Source of the DNA: Nephromyces sp. MM_2019
Taxonomy: Eukaryota; Apicomplexa; Aconoidasida; Nephromycida
Assembly (NCBI GenBank): GCA_015657535.1
Contig: JADHZB010000493.1
Span: 1-25,680 of the forward strand
Direction of reading: 5' to 3'
Length of the DNA stretch: 25,680 nt
Part shown: in pieces, positions 9,297 through 21,700 of the stretch
How positions within the stretch are numbered: the stretch's first letter is position 1
Layout of the letters: every line of letters starts with the position of its first letter
The notes under the pieces: model-generated
What the model was told of the DNA's origin: nothing
Databases searched by the model: none
Seen by the model: only the letters and a program-made list of their open reading frames with translations
Position numbers and translations under genes: made by a program

Positions 9297-10626
9297 ATGG
9301 TTGAAAGTAAGATTAATCCAAACTCATTGGAGAAATTAGATATAATTGATAATATGATAACATCACAGTCCGAATCATTTGAATTTGTTGACAACTTAGT
9401 ATGGATATTCAAACTTTATAAACCTCTATTCGATGATATCAAAGATGACAAGGCTATCAACAGACTTCGTGAATATCTTATTGATAGAGTAAATAATTTA
9501 GATCAGTGTACTTTAGACACTAAACACATTTTTTCATTACGATCACACAAACGAAGTAATAATCAAATTGAAGGTAGTGTTAGAGCTCTTATAGATGAAA
9601 TTAATAATTCTGATAATCCAATCACAAAGAAAAGCTACTCTGAAAAAGAACTAATTAAAGAATGTAATAAAAATATAACAATTGAACAAGAATCTTCCAA
9701 AGGAGTGGTGATCCAGCAAGACGTTGTAAATAACTCCAAAAATTGGGCAACTCTCCTATACACGAATGCGGCCACAAAAGGTAAAATACTAATAGCTGTG
9801 ATAAATTTAATGAAATATAATAATAATATAAAATTATTTTAATCTCCAGAATCAATATAATAATTATTCTTTATCAACAGGAAAATGGTATTTCGAAGTG
9901 GTAGTTTTAGAATGCCCAGAATCAGACTTTCTTGAATTTCCAAAATCATCTATTCGTGTTGGATGGTCAACCCGTCAACATGACTCTTATTTACCCCTAG
10001 GAACGACTAATTTTTCATTCGGGATTGAATCCACACGAGGTCATTTTTGCTGTAATCAGGCAATGTATTCCTACTATCCTAACACTTTAAGAACTGGCGA
10101 TAGCATTGGCTGCTACATCTCACTGAAGCCATCAAAAGCACCTAGCTCAATCATTTCAACTGAAACTTCCAATGAACTATCTCCAATTAATAGTGACGAA
10201 CAATCAGGTTACAGTACTGAAAACAAAAATCTAAGCTACGAAAGTAAGAACCCAAAGGATGAGTCTTATGTTCAATATACCATTAATGGAATACCAAATG
10301 GCAAATTTTTAATAAATGATCTTGAAGCATATATACTTGAAGACGAATACCATCCTGCTGTCTCAGTTTATAGTTGTTCACGCATCCAAATGAATCTAGG
10401 TAAAAAACAAATACTAGGTCTTTAACCTTCTCCCACACGGAAATGATAAACTTGTACATAGTTAAATTTTCTATTATTGCGTTTTATCACTTTTACAGGC
10501 CCATATTTCAATTACCCGCCATTATATAGCAAGCGACCTCACCTGCCTTGTCACAAACTTCCTGTAGCAAAACAACCATTTCCAGAAAGCGTTTTAAGTA
10601 TATCCATTAACCAAGATAAATTCTAA
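9297..10626 (+). CDS. Ash2-like SPRY-domain protein (COMPASS/Set1 complex subunit), three exons
   Basis: Candidate homologue of Ash2L/Bre2, the SPRY subunit that activates Set1/MLL histone H3K4 methyltransferases. Exons 9297-9780, 9881-10399 and 10499-10626 join in phase 1 at both introns and give 376 aa. Residues 1-161 are a charged, Asn-rich region with no recognised domain. The SPRY domain starts at 162 (GKWYFEVVVLE), then SSIRVGWS (about 184-191), LGTTNFSFGIESTRGHF, GDSIGCYISL, a Ser-rich insert (about 246-289), YTINGIPNG, HPAVSVYS and GPYFNYPP (335-342). The order and the terminal GP-F-YPP match the Ash2 subfamily better than other SPRY proteins. The N-terminal PHD/winged-helix module of animal Ash2L is absent, and the short tail (to PESVLSIS) shows no obvious Dpy30-binding helix. 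A further 3' exon cannot be excluded (gtatat at 10598). The start could also be earlier if an upstream exon exists. Confidence 0.75.
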
Positions 10627-12183
10627 ACATAAAATTATGTGATGAATTTACAAACAACTTAAATTTAACATTTATAATATTATGCCTTAACTATCCATAA
10701 ACTAAATTAAGCTTTAAGATATAAAAGTAAACACCTTATTTTGTAAGCCTAAGCTGATATGAAGGTGGATAATAGTTATACAATGTTTACAATAAATGAA
10801 TATCCTTATATAGCTGTAAATCTAACAGCCTTTTAAAACTTATATACATGTCAAACACCCAAGCTCTAGTTAATAAAATTTTAAAAATTATAAAATATTA
10901 CTCTGGTTTAACAACTCGAATTGGTGTTTATTAACATTTATATTTATTATATATTCTAAATTGAAGTTCAATTATCCAAGTTTTTGTTTGCTAAAATCCT
11001 TAACAACTCAAAGCTGCTATTCTCAAATTATTTTTAATGCCTGAATTATTTTTTATCATCTTCAAGATAGGAAGCACATTGTTTCTTTAATATTAAAAAC
11101 TTGGCAGACAATTATTTATACATTTATCTTATAATAATAATATTGTAATCTCAGTACTTGTTATGAAAACCAAGTCTTATTACATATACAAATTGTGAAA
11201 ATTAAAAAAATACGTTAAATCAAAAAAAATTTATGCCTCAAAGCGTCAACAAATTTAAGTTTTTTTTTTTGCATATTTTATAGGCTAAATTAGTTAACAA
11301 ATTTCAAATCACAATTTCAAGAGTTAACAATTCCTAAATGTACTAATATAATAAAATTTAGAACGTTTTCATACTATAAATAAACGACGCCTTTTAAGAA
11401 TCATACTATGTTTAACTTCATATTGGAAAATACACTATCCACTGAACTTAAATTTCATAGGCGGTGTTACATTGCTAAATTTATAGTATAATTAATAAAC
11501 AAACAAAATAGCAAAATTACAATATTTTTTTTAATAAGTTGACTAGAATTAAAAACTGAAACTATCTAATCATATGTTTATAACTCATCTTAAGTTGAGT
11601 GGATTTTCGCCTTGACTCAAAATTTTCAATTTTGTTTTTATTTATAAAATTTAAGTTTCTAACCTCTTATAAAAAAACTTTTGTTTCTTAATAGCTCTAG
11701 ATATAAAAAAGGCTATAAAATACTTGAAATAAAAGTTATTATATTTTAATTTCAGACATAGAAATTGTATATGCTAAACTCTCTAGGCTCACAAAATCCT
11801 AATTTATAAAATTTTCTTACAATACTTGTTAACAAAACTTTGGTTGTTAAATATTAAACACTATTAAAATTTTATAAGTAATTACATATAATTAATCGAC
11901 TATAATTAAGGGTTTTATTTAAATTCCATAATATTTCTTTCATTTTTTGGTTATTACTGGTTAAGATCATCCATTATCAGCTATTTTGATTAACTCTTTA
12001 CTTGATTTTATTTTCATTGAAATCTATTATTAATTTTAAATCCTATTATTTCTCCCTAAACAATTCTAACGTGTACATTATTGATAATTTAGTAAAATAA
12101 TTATTATCAATTAATAAAAATTAAATTCAATCAGCTCATTTAAAAATCCACGCTAAATTAAATACGCTGATAAAATTTATTTA

Positions 12184-12207
12184 ATTTTTGCAACCGGTTG
12201 CAAAAAT
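12184..12207. promoter_or_regulatory. 24-bp perfect palindrome upstream of profilin
   Basis: The segment is a perfect inverted repeat with no spacer. Its core is GCAACCGGTTGC, extended on both sides by T/A runs. It sits about 450 bases upstream of the profilin ATG in otherwise featureless A+T-rich DNA. The shape suits a site for a dimeric DNA-binding protein, but no known factor is assigned. Confidence 0.45.
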
Positions 12208-12636
12208 CATAAACTCATAGCTGTAAAGAGCTGATTGCTTGCAAGTTAAACAAGCTCGTATTAAATAAATTTCTCAAGTAGGCTGACTGATTTTAAATTA
12301 ATTTGTTTATATTTTTTTTTATTACTCACTATTCAAATAAGTTTATAAATTTATGGTTGTGCAATTTTTTGAGCCTTCAAATCTATAATAAATGCATGAG
12401 TAGTGTAGTGTATACATAACACATAGGAGTCATAACTAAACAGCTTAGGAATGTGTTGAATGAGTCACTAATCGTTCTACCCTTTTAATAAATGAAAGTA
12501 TATTTCCATCTCATTGGCTATACATCCAACAAATTGAAAACTTATAATGATTCAGATATTCCTCAATTGTTTTTCAAAAATTGAATTATTTTTTAAATAA
12601 AATTTTCTATTTATATAATCAAACTATTCCCACTTT

Positions 12637-12650
12637 TTTTTCCTAAGCAG
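12637..12650 (+). promoter_or_regulatory. Acceptor-like site just before profilin start
   Basis: A pyrimidine tract (ttttttttcc) followed by taagcag ends nine bases before the profilin ATG. It resembles the acceptors of the coding introns in this gene. It suggests that the 5' untranslated region is spliced, with the first non-coding exon further upstream. The matching donor was not identified. Confidence 0.4.
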
Positions 12651-12659
12651 TAAGCCATA

Positions 12660-13542
12660 ATGGCAGATGAATCAAGCTGGAGTGACACTGTAAAAGAGTG
12701 GCTTGTGAATACAGGCTACTGCGTAGCTGGGGCTCTTGCAAGTGTAAGTTTTTTGATTAATATGCCTAATCTTAATTCCCAACTTGAGTTAATTAGTATA
12801 AAGATTTGATTTTAAAATCTCTTTTTTTAACTAGGCTGAAGATGGTATGATTTATGCAGCATGCTATGGAGAAAACTGTGGAGATGAAGAAGCATTTGCT
12901 TATGTCTACCAAGATGATCATGAAGAAGCTGTTCTTAATGATGTAAGCTGAGGACACTGTCACTCAAACCTTAATTTCCATTTTTTAAGTGGGCTTTATA
13001 ATATAATCTTTACTCAGAACCAAACTCACAGTTCTTATTTAAACTATAAGATTTTTGTTTTAAATTAGCTGAAACAAGTCGAACATTAAGAATACATATG
13101 TTTTACATCATTACCTAGGATGGTTCCGAAAAACTAGTTTTAATTAACGAAGCTAATACAATATTAGAAGCTGTTAATAAAGGTCAAGCACCAAATGGTG
13201 TATGGATGGGTGGCCAGAAATACAAATGCATCATGAAGGTAAGCAGAATTTTTTTCTTTCAAATTATGTATTCGAATTGAAAATTATAATCAAGTTTGCC
13301 CTATAATCATACCTTTTAACCCTATTACTTCCACCCATTGATAGGAAGATGATTTAGAATCTGGTGACTATAAATTCACATGCGCAACACTTGCTAGAAA
13401 CAAAGGCGGTGCAACTTTAATAATGACCTCCAATGGCAATATTCTTATTGCCATATACGACGAGGACCTTGAGCAATCAAAAGGAAATTGTAGATCAACT
13501 GCATTCGCTTTCGCAGAGCACCTCGAGTCTACGGGATACTAG
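12660..13542 (+). CDS. PRF: Profilin, apicomplexan type, four exons
   Basis: Actin-monomer-binding protein that supports actin turnover and gliding motility. In coccidia it is also the parasite protein sensed by rodent Toll-like receptors 11 and 12. Exons 12660-12743, 12835-12942, 13119-13238 and 13345-13542 are all joined in phase 0 (donors gtaagt or gtaagc, acceptors ctag, ctag, atag) and give 169 aa. The start is compact ([15 protein letters not shown]) and near in length to the ~163-aa Toxoplasma protein. Recognisable blocks are [27 protein letters not shown], an acidic loop with [58 protein letters not shown] and a C-terminal [11 protein letters not shown]. The apicomplexan-specific insert around the acidic loop is present and holds two extra Cys residues (CYGENC). 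The coding bases are clearly less A+T-rich than the introns. Confidence 0.97.
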
Positions 13543-14050
13543 AAAGCTATAATGCTGGCTCATTATTTCTCCAAAGTCCTTATATAGCTTTATATTCCTT
13601 ATAATATAAATAGTAAAAACATATCCCAAACTTGTATATTTAGCATTTCTTATTTCAATACAATGGTCTTGCTAATCTTTTTCACTTTTGCACTTTTATT
13701 TTTCAATCCCACAACTTAGATAACAAAATAAACTACTAAATTTTGCTACTACTTCCCAAAATTTGAATCCAACAATAATTATATGAAAATATCAATTTAT
13801 CTGCTGAAATTGCTTCTGGGATCTGTTGATTCTGTAAGCTGAAGATAATGATTATATTCATATGAACTTTAGTGATTATTAGACCCTATTATTATTTATA
13901 AACAATTTTAATTAGCTTTCAAAACGAGACTTCAATATATATATAAGGTTTAGAGAAACTACACTATAAGTTTTTAATTTCTATTTTATTCATAATATTG
14001 CAACAACTACTATGAAGCACTACTAAGTACCCGTTAAGGAGCTCATAAAT

Positions 14051-14146
14051 ATGAAAGCTGTAACAAGAGCTGTGATTTTGAAATGGCTTCAATTAGAGGT
14101 TTTATTGGAGCTAAAAGTACTTGAATATTATCGCTTTTCAAATTAA
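14051..14146 (+). CDS. Possible 31-aa small ORF, Leu-rich helix
   Basis: An ATG at 14051 opens a 31-codon frame ending in TAA at 14144. It would encode a Leu/Val/Glu-rich, probably helical peptide (VILKWLQLEVLLELKV near the middle). The segment is less A+T-rich than its surroundings. No homologue is recognised and no expression signal is visible. It could be chance. Confidence 0.15.
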   Translation: MKAVTRAVILKWLQLEVLLELKVLEYYRFSN

Positions 14147-14380
14147 GATATTAAAAATTTTACTTAATTAACCAATAATGTGAGACCTCAGCCTCTTATA
14201 TTAAAATAAGCTATTTCTACAAGCCAGCATTTCTCGCAATTTATACAAGGTTTTGTGTCCTGGTAGTTTCGAAATAGGGGATAATTCAATTAATAATTAC
14301 TTATTTTCTCACATCACAGAACAAATTTGAAATTCATTGATCTCTAGATTGACCAGCTTCAAGTGGAAATCACTACATAC

Positions 14381-14508
14381 CTAAAGCCATTGCCAAAACT
14401 ACTTTTGTTTTTGAGTGATGCAAGCTTAGTATGAATTTCAGTGAAATCTAAAGCCATAGCCAAAACTACTTTTGTCTACAAGTGATGCAAGTTTATCATT
14501 AATTTCAG
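14381..14508. repeat. 67-bp tandem duplication
   Basis: Two copies begin at 14381 and 14448. They share ctaaagccat, gccaaaactacttttgt, agtgatgcaag and aatttcag with scattered differences. On the minus strand both copies read KLASL-x-x-KSSFG-x-GFR, and several differences fall at third codon positions. A 67-base period shifts the frame between copies, so the array cannot be read through as a protein repeat. Confidence 0.75.
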
Positions 14509-15667
14509 GGAGTTTTGACTCAATTCTAGTAAAAAATAATTTTTGCTAAAGTATTTTTTAACCAGTGTGAAACAAAATGTGCTTATAGAGATCATTCGGG
14601 CTTTAGATGAGGGTTATTCAAAACAAATTGGATTTATTTTGCAGATTTAGACTAGTAAAATATATATCTCATTTTTCCAATCAATCCGAAGTTAGCTCTG
14701 CATGTTACACTGATAAGAGTCTTAAAGAGACTGAGATTAGTTACAACAGAATTTTTAAACTCCAAAGATTGTTTATTGCTTTAATATGAGAAATCTAGGA
14801 CAAACAAATGTTCAAATTTGTTAGAAAAAAGATGCTTGAAATATCTAAGAATAATTGATTTAATTATTAACAAAAATCACAAGTAATTCATCACAAGGGC
14901 CTTACGCAAATTTAATTCCAATTACTTTCTATTTGTTACTGACGCTTTAGGTGTAGCTAAAAACGAATGTTTCATCCATTTAACTTTGATTACACTCTTA
15001 ACATTATAATAAGTTATATCATGGTAAGCCTAACTCTAAACTGCTTTCTAAGCTATCCTATAGAATAAATCTGCTAAAATGTAGAGGAACGTAGTACTCT
15101 GTAGCTACATGCATATCAAGTTTTGTGCTAAGCATATTCTACCATCTATTAGTTAAAATAATTATTTTTCAAACTATTTTAATGATAGACATCAAATCTT
15201 CTTAAGCTATACAGGCTCTTTTCCTCTTTCAATTACGAATCGGCTACTTATCTATATTGAAATTCAACACTTATGCTTAACCTCCATTTTCTGGTGTACA
15301 GATACTCTTTTTTAGAATTGCAATTTTGTAGGACATCCATTATATAATGCACAACTTATTCTCATACCACATGAAATTACCCCAAATTAACAAAAGACTT
15401 TCTTGTCTCACACCCCACATTGAATCTAGAGTACAAACACATGTAAAGACAATTTGTAATATAGGTACGACTAATTATCCTATAGAACTGAAACCATCCC
15501 TAAAATTTAGCTATATATAAACAAACTTCGATATTTTTAATTTTCCCTTTTAGTAATCTAACACTTCTTTATCGCCAATTCTTTAACGCATTTTAATTAC
15601 CAAACTCATTGAACCACAAGCAGAGCAGCAAAAATTTTCAATTTCAATCATATGGAACTTCTTTTCG

Positions 15668-15682
15668 ATTTTTCCCCTCCAG
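15668..15682 (+). promoter_or_regulatory. Acceptor-like site before the myosin start
   Basis: A pyrimidine-rich run ending in ctccag occurs 38 bases before the myosin ATG and resembles a splice acceptor. As with profilin, this suggests an intron in the 5' untranslated region. A matching donor was not identified. Confidence 0.35.
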
Positions 15683-15720
15683 ATTAGTTAATACTAGACA
15701 AGTTCCCTAGATAAAAGAAA

Positions 15721-18700
15721 ATGGAAATAATTGCACCAAAGGAGGAACTTATATCTCGCTGGTTCCCGAAGCCCCAAGAACCTGTTTGGATTTCAAATTC
15801 GACCTTATCTGAGCATAAGGGCTCAGCTTGTAATCCAAACAAGATGAGACGAGTTTCCATAGATCAACCGGCGCGAAAAGACATTCAAAACGACTTTAAT
15901 ACTTTTAACACACCTTTTTCTAGACTACTCGTCCACAGTATATCTGATAACCAACAATGTGACAGCCCCAAAACAATAAATCTTGAACTAAGAGATGCTA
16001 ATAATAGCATTGTGAAAATTATCTTGTCAAATCTAGACGATGTTATGCCATCAGATGTGGAATTTGGAGTTGCAGATAACACAAAACTTATGTATCTAAA
16101 TTCACCGAATCTGTTAGAAAATTTGAGGACTCGGTTTCTCACATCATTTAGTTCTCCCAAACTTGCCAATAACATTTATACATTCACAGGCTCATTATTG
16201 ATAGCAATAAATCCTCACTCACCCCTTGATATATACAACGAACGTTGGATTGCAAAATTTATAAAGAAACCTCTTCAGAGTAGCTTACCACATCCTTTTT
16301 CTTTTGCTGAGCATGTTTATCGCAGAATGCTGACTGAAAAATTATCTCAAACTATTATTATAAGTGGAGAGAGTGGGGCAGGTAAGACTGAAACGGCGAA
16401 GCATGTCTTGAAATATTTGACAGTCGTATCAGATCCCAAGGCTTTGGATAATCGTCTAATACCGCAGAATAATATTATATCACACACTATACCAATTCTT
16501 GAAGCCTTTGGAAATGCTCTCACTACCCACAATGACAATAGCAGTCGATTTGGAAAAGCTAATCGAATTCATTTGGACTCACAAGGCACGTATCTATACT
16601 CATCTATCAACACATATCTACTGGCAAAATCAAGAGTAGCAAAAATTCCACCCAGTGAACAAAACTATCACATTTTCTACTCGTTGTGCAATTCTAAGGA
16701 CCCATTTGAATTGGAAGACTTAGCCTTGGGTGGTGCCCATCGCTTTCGTTATTTACAAGCTGATGAAAACACCTATGAATATAAAACTTTCTTCAAATTA
16801 GAAACCATTCGAATGGCATTTAGCAGCCTGAAGATATCCCTAACTACACAAGACTCCATATTTACTGTATTGGCCGCAATTTTACATTTAGGAAACATTC
16901 AATTTATAGAGGACAGCGAAGGAAATGCATTCATACCACACAATAATTCTTTGGAAATCTGCTCTAGGCTTCTTGGACTTTCAAACTCGGAACCTCTCCA
17001 GAGAGTTTTGACATCAAGGCAGATTTGTGACGTACGAAAATCATTCAAGGCAAGCGAAGCCTTTTACACTGCTAATACCTTGGCAAAAGCGCTTTATGCT
17101 AGCTTATTTGATTATATTGTTCACCTTATTAATGAAAGTTTGAAGGATAACCCCACAGAACAAAAAACATCCTCAACGGCATCTACCATAAATATTTTAG
17201 ATATATTCGGTTTCGAAAACATGAAACCAAAATATAACAATGGTTTCGAACAACTTTGTATAAACTATGCAAATGAAGAATTACAAGCACTATTCATTAA
17301 ACATTTTATAGTAAGTGAAGATTTAATTTATGAAAGAGAAGGAATCCCATGGAAACCTACAAAAGTCAATGACAATTCGGATATATGTGACATCATAAGG
17401 GGATCAAGGCACCATGTAGGTATTATGGCCATACTTGATGAAGCAAGCCGATGGTCATTTGCAACTTCGAATCCTGATGAAAATTTTTGCCACAAAATCC
17501 ACACAAAACTTAGAAGTTGTGAAAATAACAAAGCTCTTAAGCCTCAACGAATTCATACGAAGCAGACATTCACTCTAAAACATTATCCAGGAGAAGTAGA
17601 ATACACAGCTGAAGGGTTTGTAGATAGAAATACAGACTTTTTGACATCCGAACTACTTGAATTCTTTAATAAGTGTAGCCCATTCACTAAACTACTTCTC
17701 GAATATGGAAAGGAAGCTAATGAGCGTCGTTCCCTTGGAATATTGTTTGCCAAAAATCTCCATTCTCTGATAAAGGAGATAAGTCAAACTACTAGCCACT
17801 ATATACGATGTATTAAACCAAATGTATCTAAGACACGTCAACATTTTGATTCAAATAAGGTATATCAGCAACTTATTTACAGCGGTATGCTTGAGGCTAT
17901 GCGTGTTATGAAAGAGGGTTACCCTTGCCGTATTCCCTATCAAGAATTATGGGAGCGCTTTTCTCATTTTCTGCCTAAGAATACCCAATCTACAATGAAA
18001 CCACGTGATTTTATTGATATTTTGATGCAGTTCTTAGGTGCTAATAAAGATGATCATCAAATAGGTTACACCCGAGCATTTTTTAAATTTGGCCTTCTTG
18101 AAGAAGTACAAAAAATAAGATTCCTGGACGATCCTCACAAACAAGAGAAACTTGTTAAATCTACATACTCATTTTGGTTCAAAAAACGTAAAACTCGTGC
18201 ACTACGTGCCATCCGTTGTGTTATACTGTTAAATTTAACCTTAAAACGTTCTAGGGCAAAGAGACTTGCTGATGGCGCAAAAGAATACTATAATAACATC
18301 CTTCTACCCCGACGCAAAATTCTCAGCATAGAACGCATTTCCAGAGCACTAAAAACTCATCAAATTCGTAAAAATTTCCTTTCACTCAAGAAAAAGATCA
18401 TTTGCATTCAAAGATCTTACAGAAGCTATCTTGCAAGAAAGCAAACATGGAATCTTTTACAATTGCGTCAAAAAGCTGCCATTAAAATTCAGGCTCATTA
18501 TAGAGGAAGCAAGATACGACAAAATTATCACAAAATTATTTCTATGATCACAAAAATTCAATCTTTATATCGCATGCAAAAGGACAGGAAAATTTATAAA
18601 AAAAACATCCGTTTAATTTATTTTATTCAAAATTTGCTTTCAAAAAAATTAGAAAGCAGAAGACATAAAAAGTTATTGCTTAGCAATGAATTAGAAACCC

Positions 18701-21700
18701 AGAGAGAAAAGCATCGTAACATTGCAGCACAAATTATTCAAAGAACTTGGCGTATGTCTTCTCAACGTCGTCACCATCTTAAATTGCTTGAGCGGAGACA
18801 ACAAGCAGCTATAATAATCACTAAACATTTTCAAGGGTGGTATATGCGTTCAAGCTTTCGAGCTTTGCGCCAATGCGTCATTCGTATACAGGTTTATGTA
18901 CGATATTGGCTAAAGAAGAAGAATAAAAACAAGGTGGCAATAGAAAAATTACCTCAGAAAAACACACCTTTGAGAAAATTGAACTTTTTAAGTTCTGATT
19001 TTCCCTCCCCTTTCAAAAGCAAAGCTACCCCAAAGCATCGTCATACTGTGATTTCAAAAGAGATTTCTAGTAAGATACCTCGAGCTAGCATACAAAAGCG
19101 GCCCAAATCTATTTCTGTTTTCGCACACACTTTAAAGCTCCCTACACCTTCTCCGAAAGCACGCAGGACAAGTCGCCCTGATTATCATCATCCTCGACCT
19201 AGCTCACAAAAATTCACACCCCAGCGTAAAGTTGCACTGAACAATAAATCAGCTTCTATCCAATTAAGTCTGAATGATTCATATGCTTTAGAAGCAGAAG
19301 AAACTGTCTCAGTAGGTGACACACCTATATTGGAGACAATATCTCCACAAAGAAGTTACTTAATTAGTCGCTTAAGTAGCATAAATGCCACTGATTACTT
19401 GGATAATTCTTTTTATTTTGAATCTAGCTATGAGAATTCCTCCAGAAAAAGTAGCCAACAGTCAACTAATCAATCGAATGCCAAGTCCAATTCATATTCT
19501 AATAACAGCACTAGGCAGCAAACATCAGGAAGACAAACTAGCGATAGAACTTCAACCACTTTTTACAATAGATATTCTACATCTTTAAGCTCTAATAATC
19601 AGGGATTTTCAGATTCAGACTCTGAATATCCTAGGCGTAAAATGGATAATGGATTTTTTACAAACCCTATGCCATCATCTCATACACCAAAAAAGATTAG
19701 AGATTTCAGAGAATCACCAAAGTTCAACTCACTTAAGCCTAAAAGATCAGTAACAGGTGAAATATCTGAAACCTCAAAATTTCATCCACCAAAACATATG
19801 AATACTGAAACATTTCGACCATCCAATAATTCTCAACCTCACTCATTCATCCCAGGCCAAATGAACCATATAAGACAAAGCTCTAAATCTAGAAACTCTA
19901 CCAATTACCCTTTGATCAAGTTATATAAATCTAATCTTTCAGTAGATAATTTTTCTAGTGTAAGCACTGTATCTCGAGGTAGTTTTATACCTAATGAATT
20001 CCCTTTACAAAGACAAATATCCACAGAACAAAACAACTTACCAAACTTTAGCTTAAATTTCAAGTCAAATGACTCAGTTAAATCTTTTGAACAAGCTAGC
20101 CGTAACACCTCAAACTTCTTCCCTATAATTGATTACAATCAACCATACTATTCAGGCACACGATATATGTCTAATACTTCATCTATGGACAGTTATTATC
20201 CTTACTCAGATGTAATTTACCCACTACAAAAATATGGGCAAGATTTTTACTCCGAAGTTCCTAAATCAATATCAACCAATGACAAAGTTTCAGACCAACA
20301 TTTTTCTCACGCTACACACTACTCTAATAAGAAAAGTAATGTGTTTTGCACTTATTCTGACTATTATCCCTCAACCAGCAACCAAAATTCTACCTCAATT
20401 ACGAAAGGCAGTACTAGTGAAGTTAACACTTCTGAAGCGCCATCAGGTTTAAAAACTATACCTCCAAATACTTTATATGATATCTCTTATGCTGACAAAG
20501 CGTGGGCACATAATATTTATACATATGAAAACTACTCTGCTAGTGGAAGGCTACCTATGGAACCTTACACTCCCATCTCTCATCTAGAAAACCTCACCCC
20601 AAATTATGGCCTCAACCAAAACAATCCATCGTTTATTGAACCCACTTCAAATCCACAAAATTTTCAATCTTTAAATTTCAATTCACCTGTGGGACTTTCC
20701 CTTATTAACATGCCAGACTTTCCTCCAAATGTTAGCATGAGCTACTCACCATTTTCAAAAAAGTCACCCTCGTCAGTATTACCGAGTTTTGATCCAAGTG
20801 TCAAGACACAGCGCAAGAGTAAAGGTATTACAAATGCCCTAACAAGTTTCTCAAAGCCTAATCTCGAAAATAATTTGCCAGATCCTAGATCTGAACCAAC
20901 TTCTGTAAAAAAAAATGAAAAATCTAAAAGTGCTTCAAAAACAAGTGACTCTTTCACTAGAACCCAAACACTCCCAGTAGAGATTGAAAAAAATTTAGAA
21001 ACAATTCCTTTAGAAAAGTATTCTGAAATTATCCCAAAGAATGGAGAGGACTATGCCTCGTTTGGCACTTCACAAGAAGAACTATCTTCTGGCCCTATAT
21101 CTCCACTTCTTTCTGCTCAAATGCTAATGAACTATAAAGACCAAACACCCCTTTGTATTTCTGAATCTATTATGGATATAATTGAAAAACAAAGATCACC
21201 TAATAATAAAAATATAAGCAATAATAACTTAGATAATATAATCGAAAGTCAAAATGGATCAGTAGACAAGCAAAAAATTGACCCATCAATTGACAGTAAA
21301 ACCAATATGGTCTTCGCTCAGAAAAATTCTATAAGCTCAACAAACTCTCCTTCAAGAAAATCTAGAATACCCCGTATTACAGCTTCACAAGTCCCTACTC
21401 TTTTTGAAATAAATAAACCTGATACTCTAGAAGTAAGCCTTCAAAGATTATCATAACTCTTATTTTAAGATAAAAATTGTAAATTTATTACGACCAAAAT
21501 TTTCCAGGCAAGTATTAAGGATCGTTCTTCGAATTCAAGCAACCTTAGCGAATTTAACAACCTTTCAGAATTAAGCAAAATAAATACACCAAAGGAATTT
21601 GTTAAATCACGTTTTAGCCGACTAAGAAAAACAGCGGTAATTGTGTGAATCTATTTCTATATCCCCCATATAATACACATCAATAATTAAAAAACATTCT

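Larger units (their letters stand above)
10627..12659. other. Long A+T-rich spacer upstream of profilin
   Basis: Two kilobases with stops in all frames and no recognisable gene or RNA gene. The one striking feature is the palindrome at 12184-12207. The distal part (about 12400-12659) is the presumed profilin promoter and leader. Confidence 0.55.
13543..15720. other. Spacer between profilin and the myosin gene
   Basis: Mostly A+T-rich without a recognisable gene. It contains a possible 31-codon ORF (14051-14146) and a 67-bp tandem duplication (14381-14508), listed separately. Around 15060-15130 the DNA is slightly GC-richer with a 10-bp palindrome (TGTAGCTACA, 15100-15109) next to ATGCAT. A 60-codon frame at 14607-14789 has no recognisable features. 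Confidence 0.5.

Noticed and set aside
14607..14789. 60-codon plus-strand frame
   Set aside because: No similarity to a known family and ordinary spacer composition. A neighbouring frame (LIEIIRALDEGYSKQIGF) looks equally protein-like but has no start codon.
15885..20957. Several frames on either strand inside the myosin gene
   Set aside because: They lie in other frames of the myosin coding exon and show none of its motifs.
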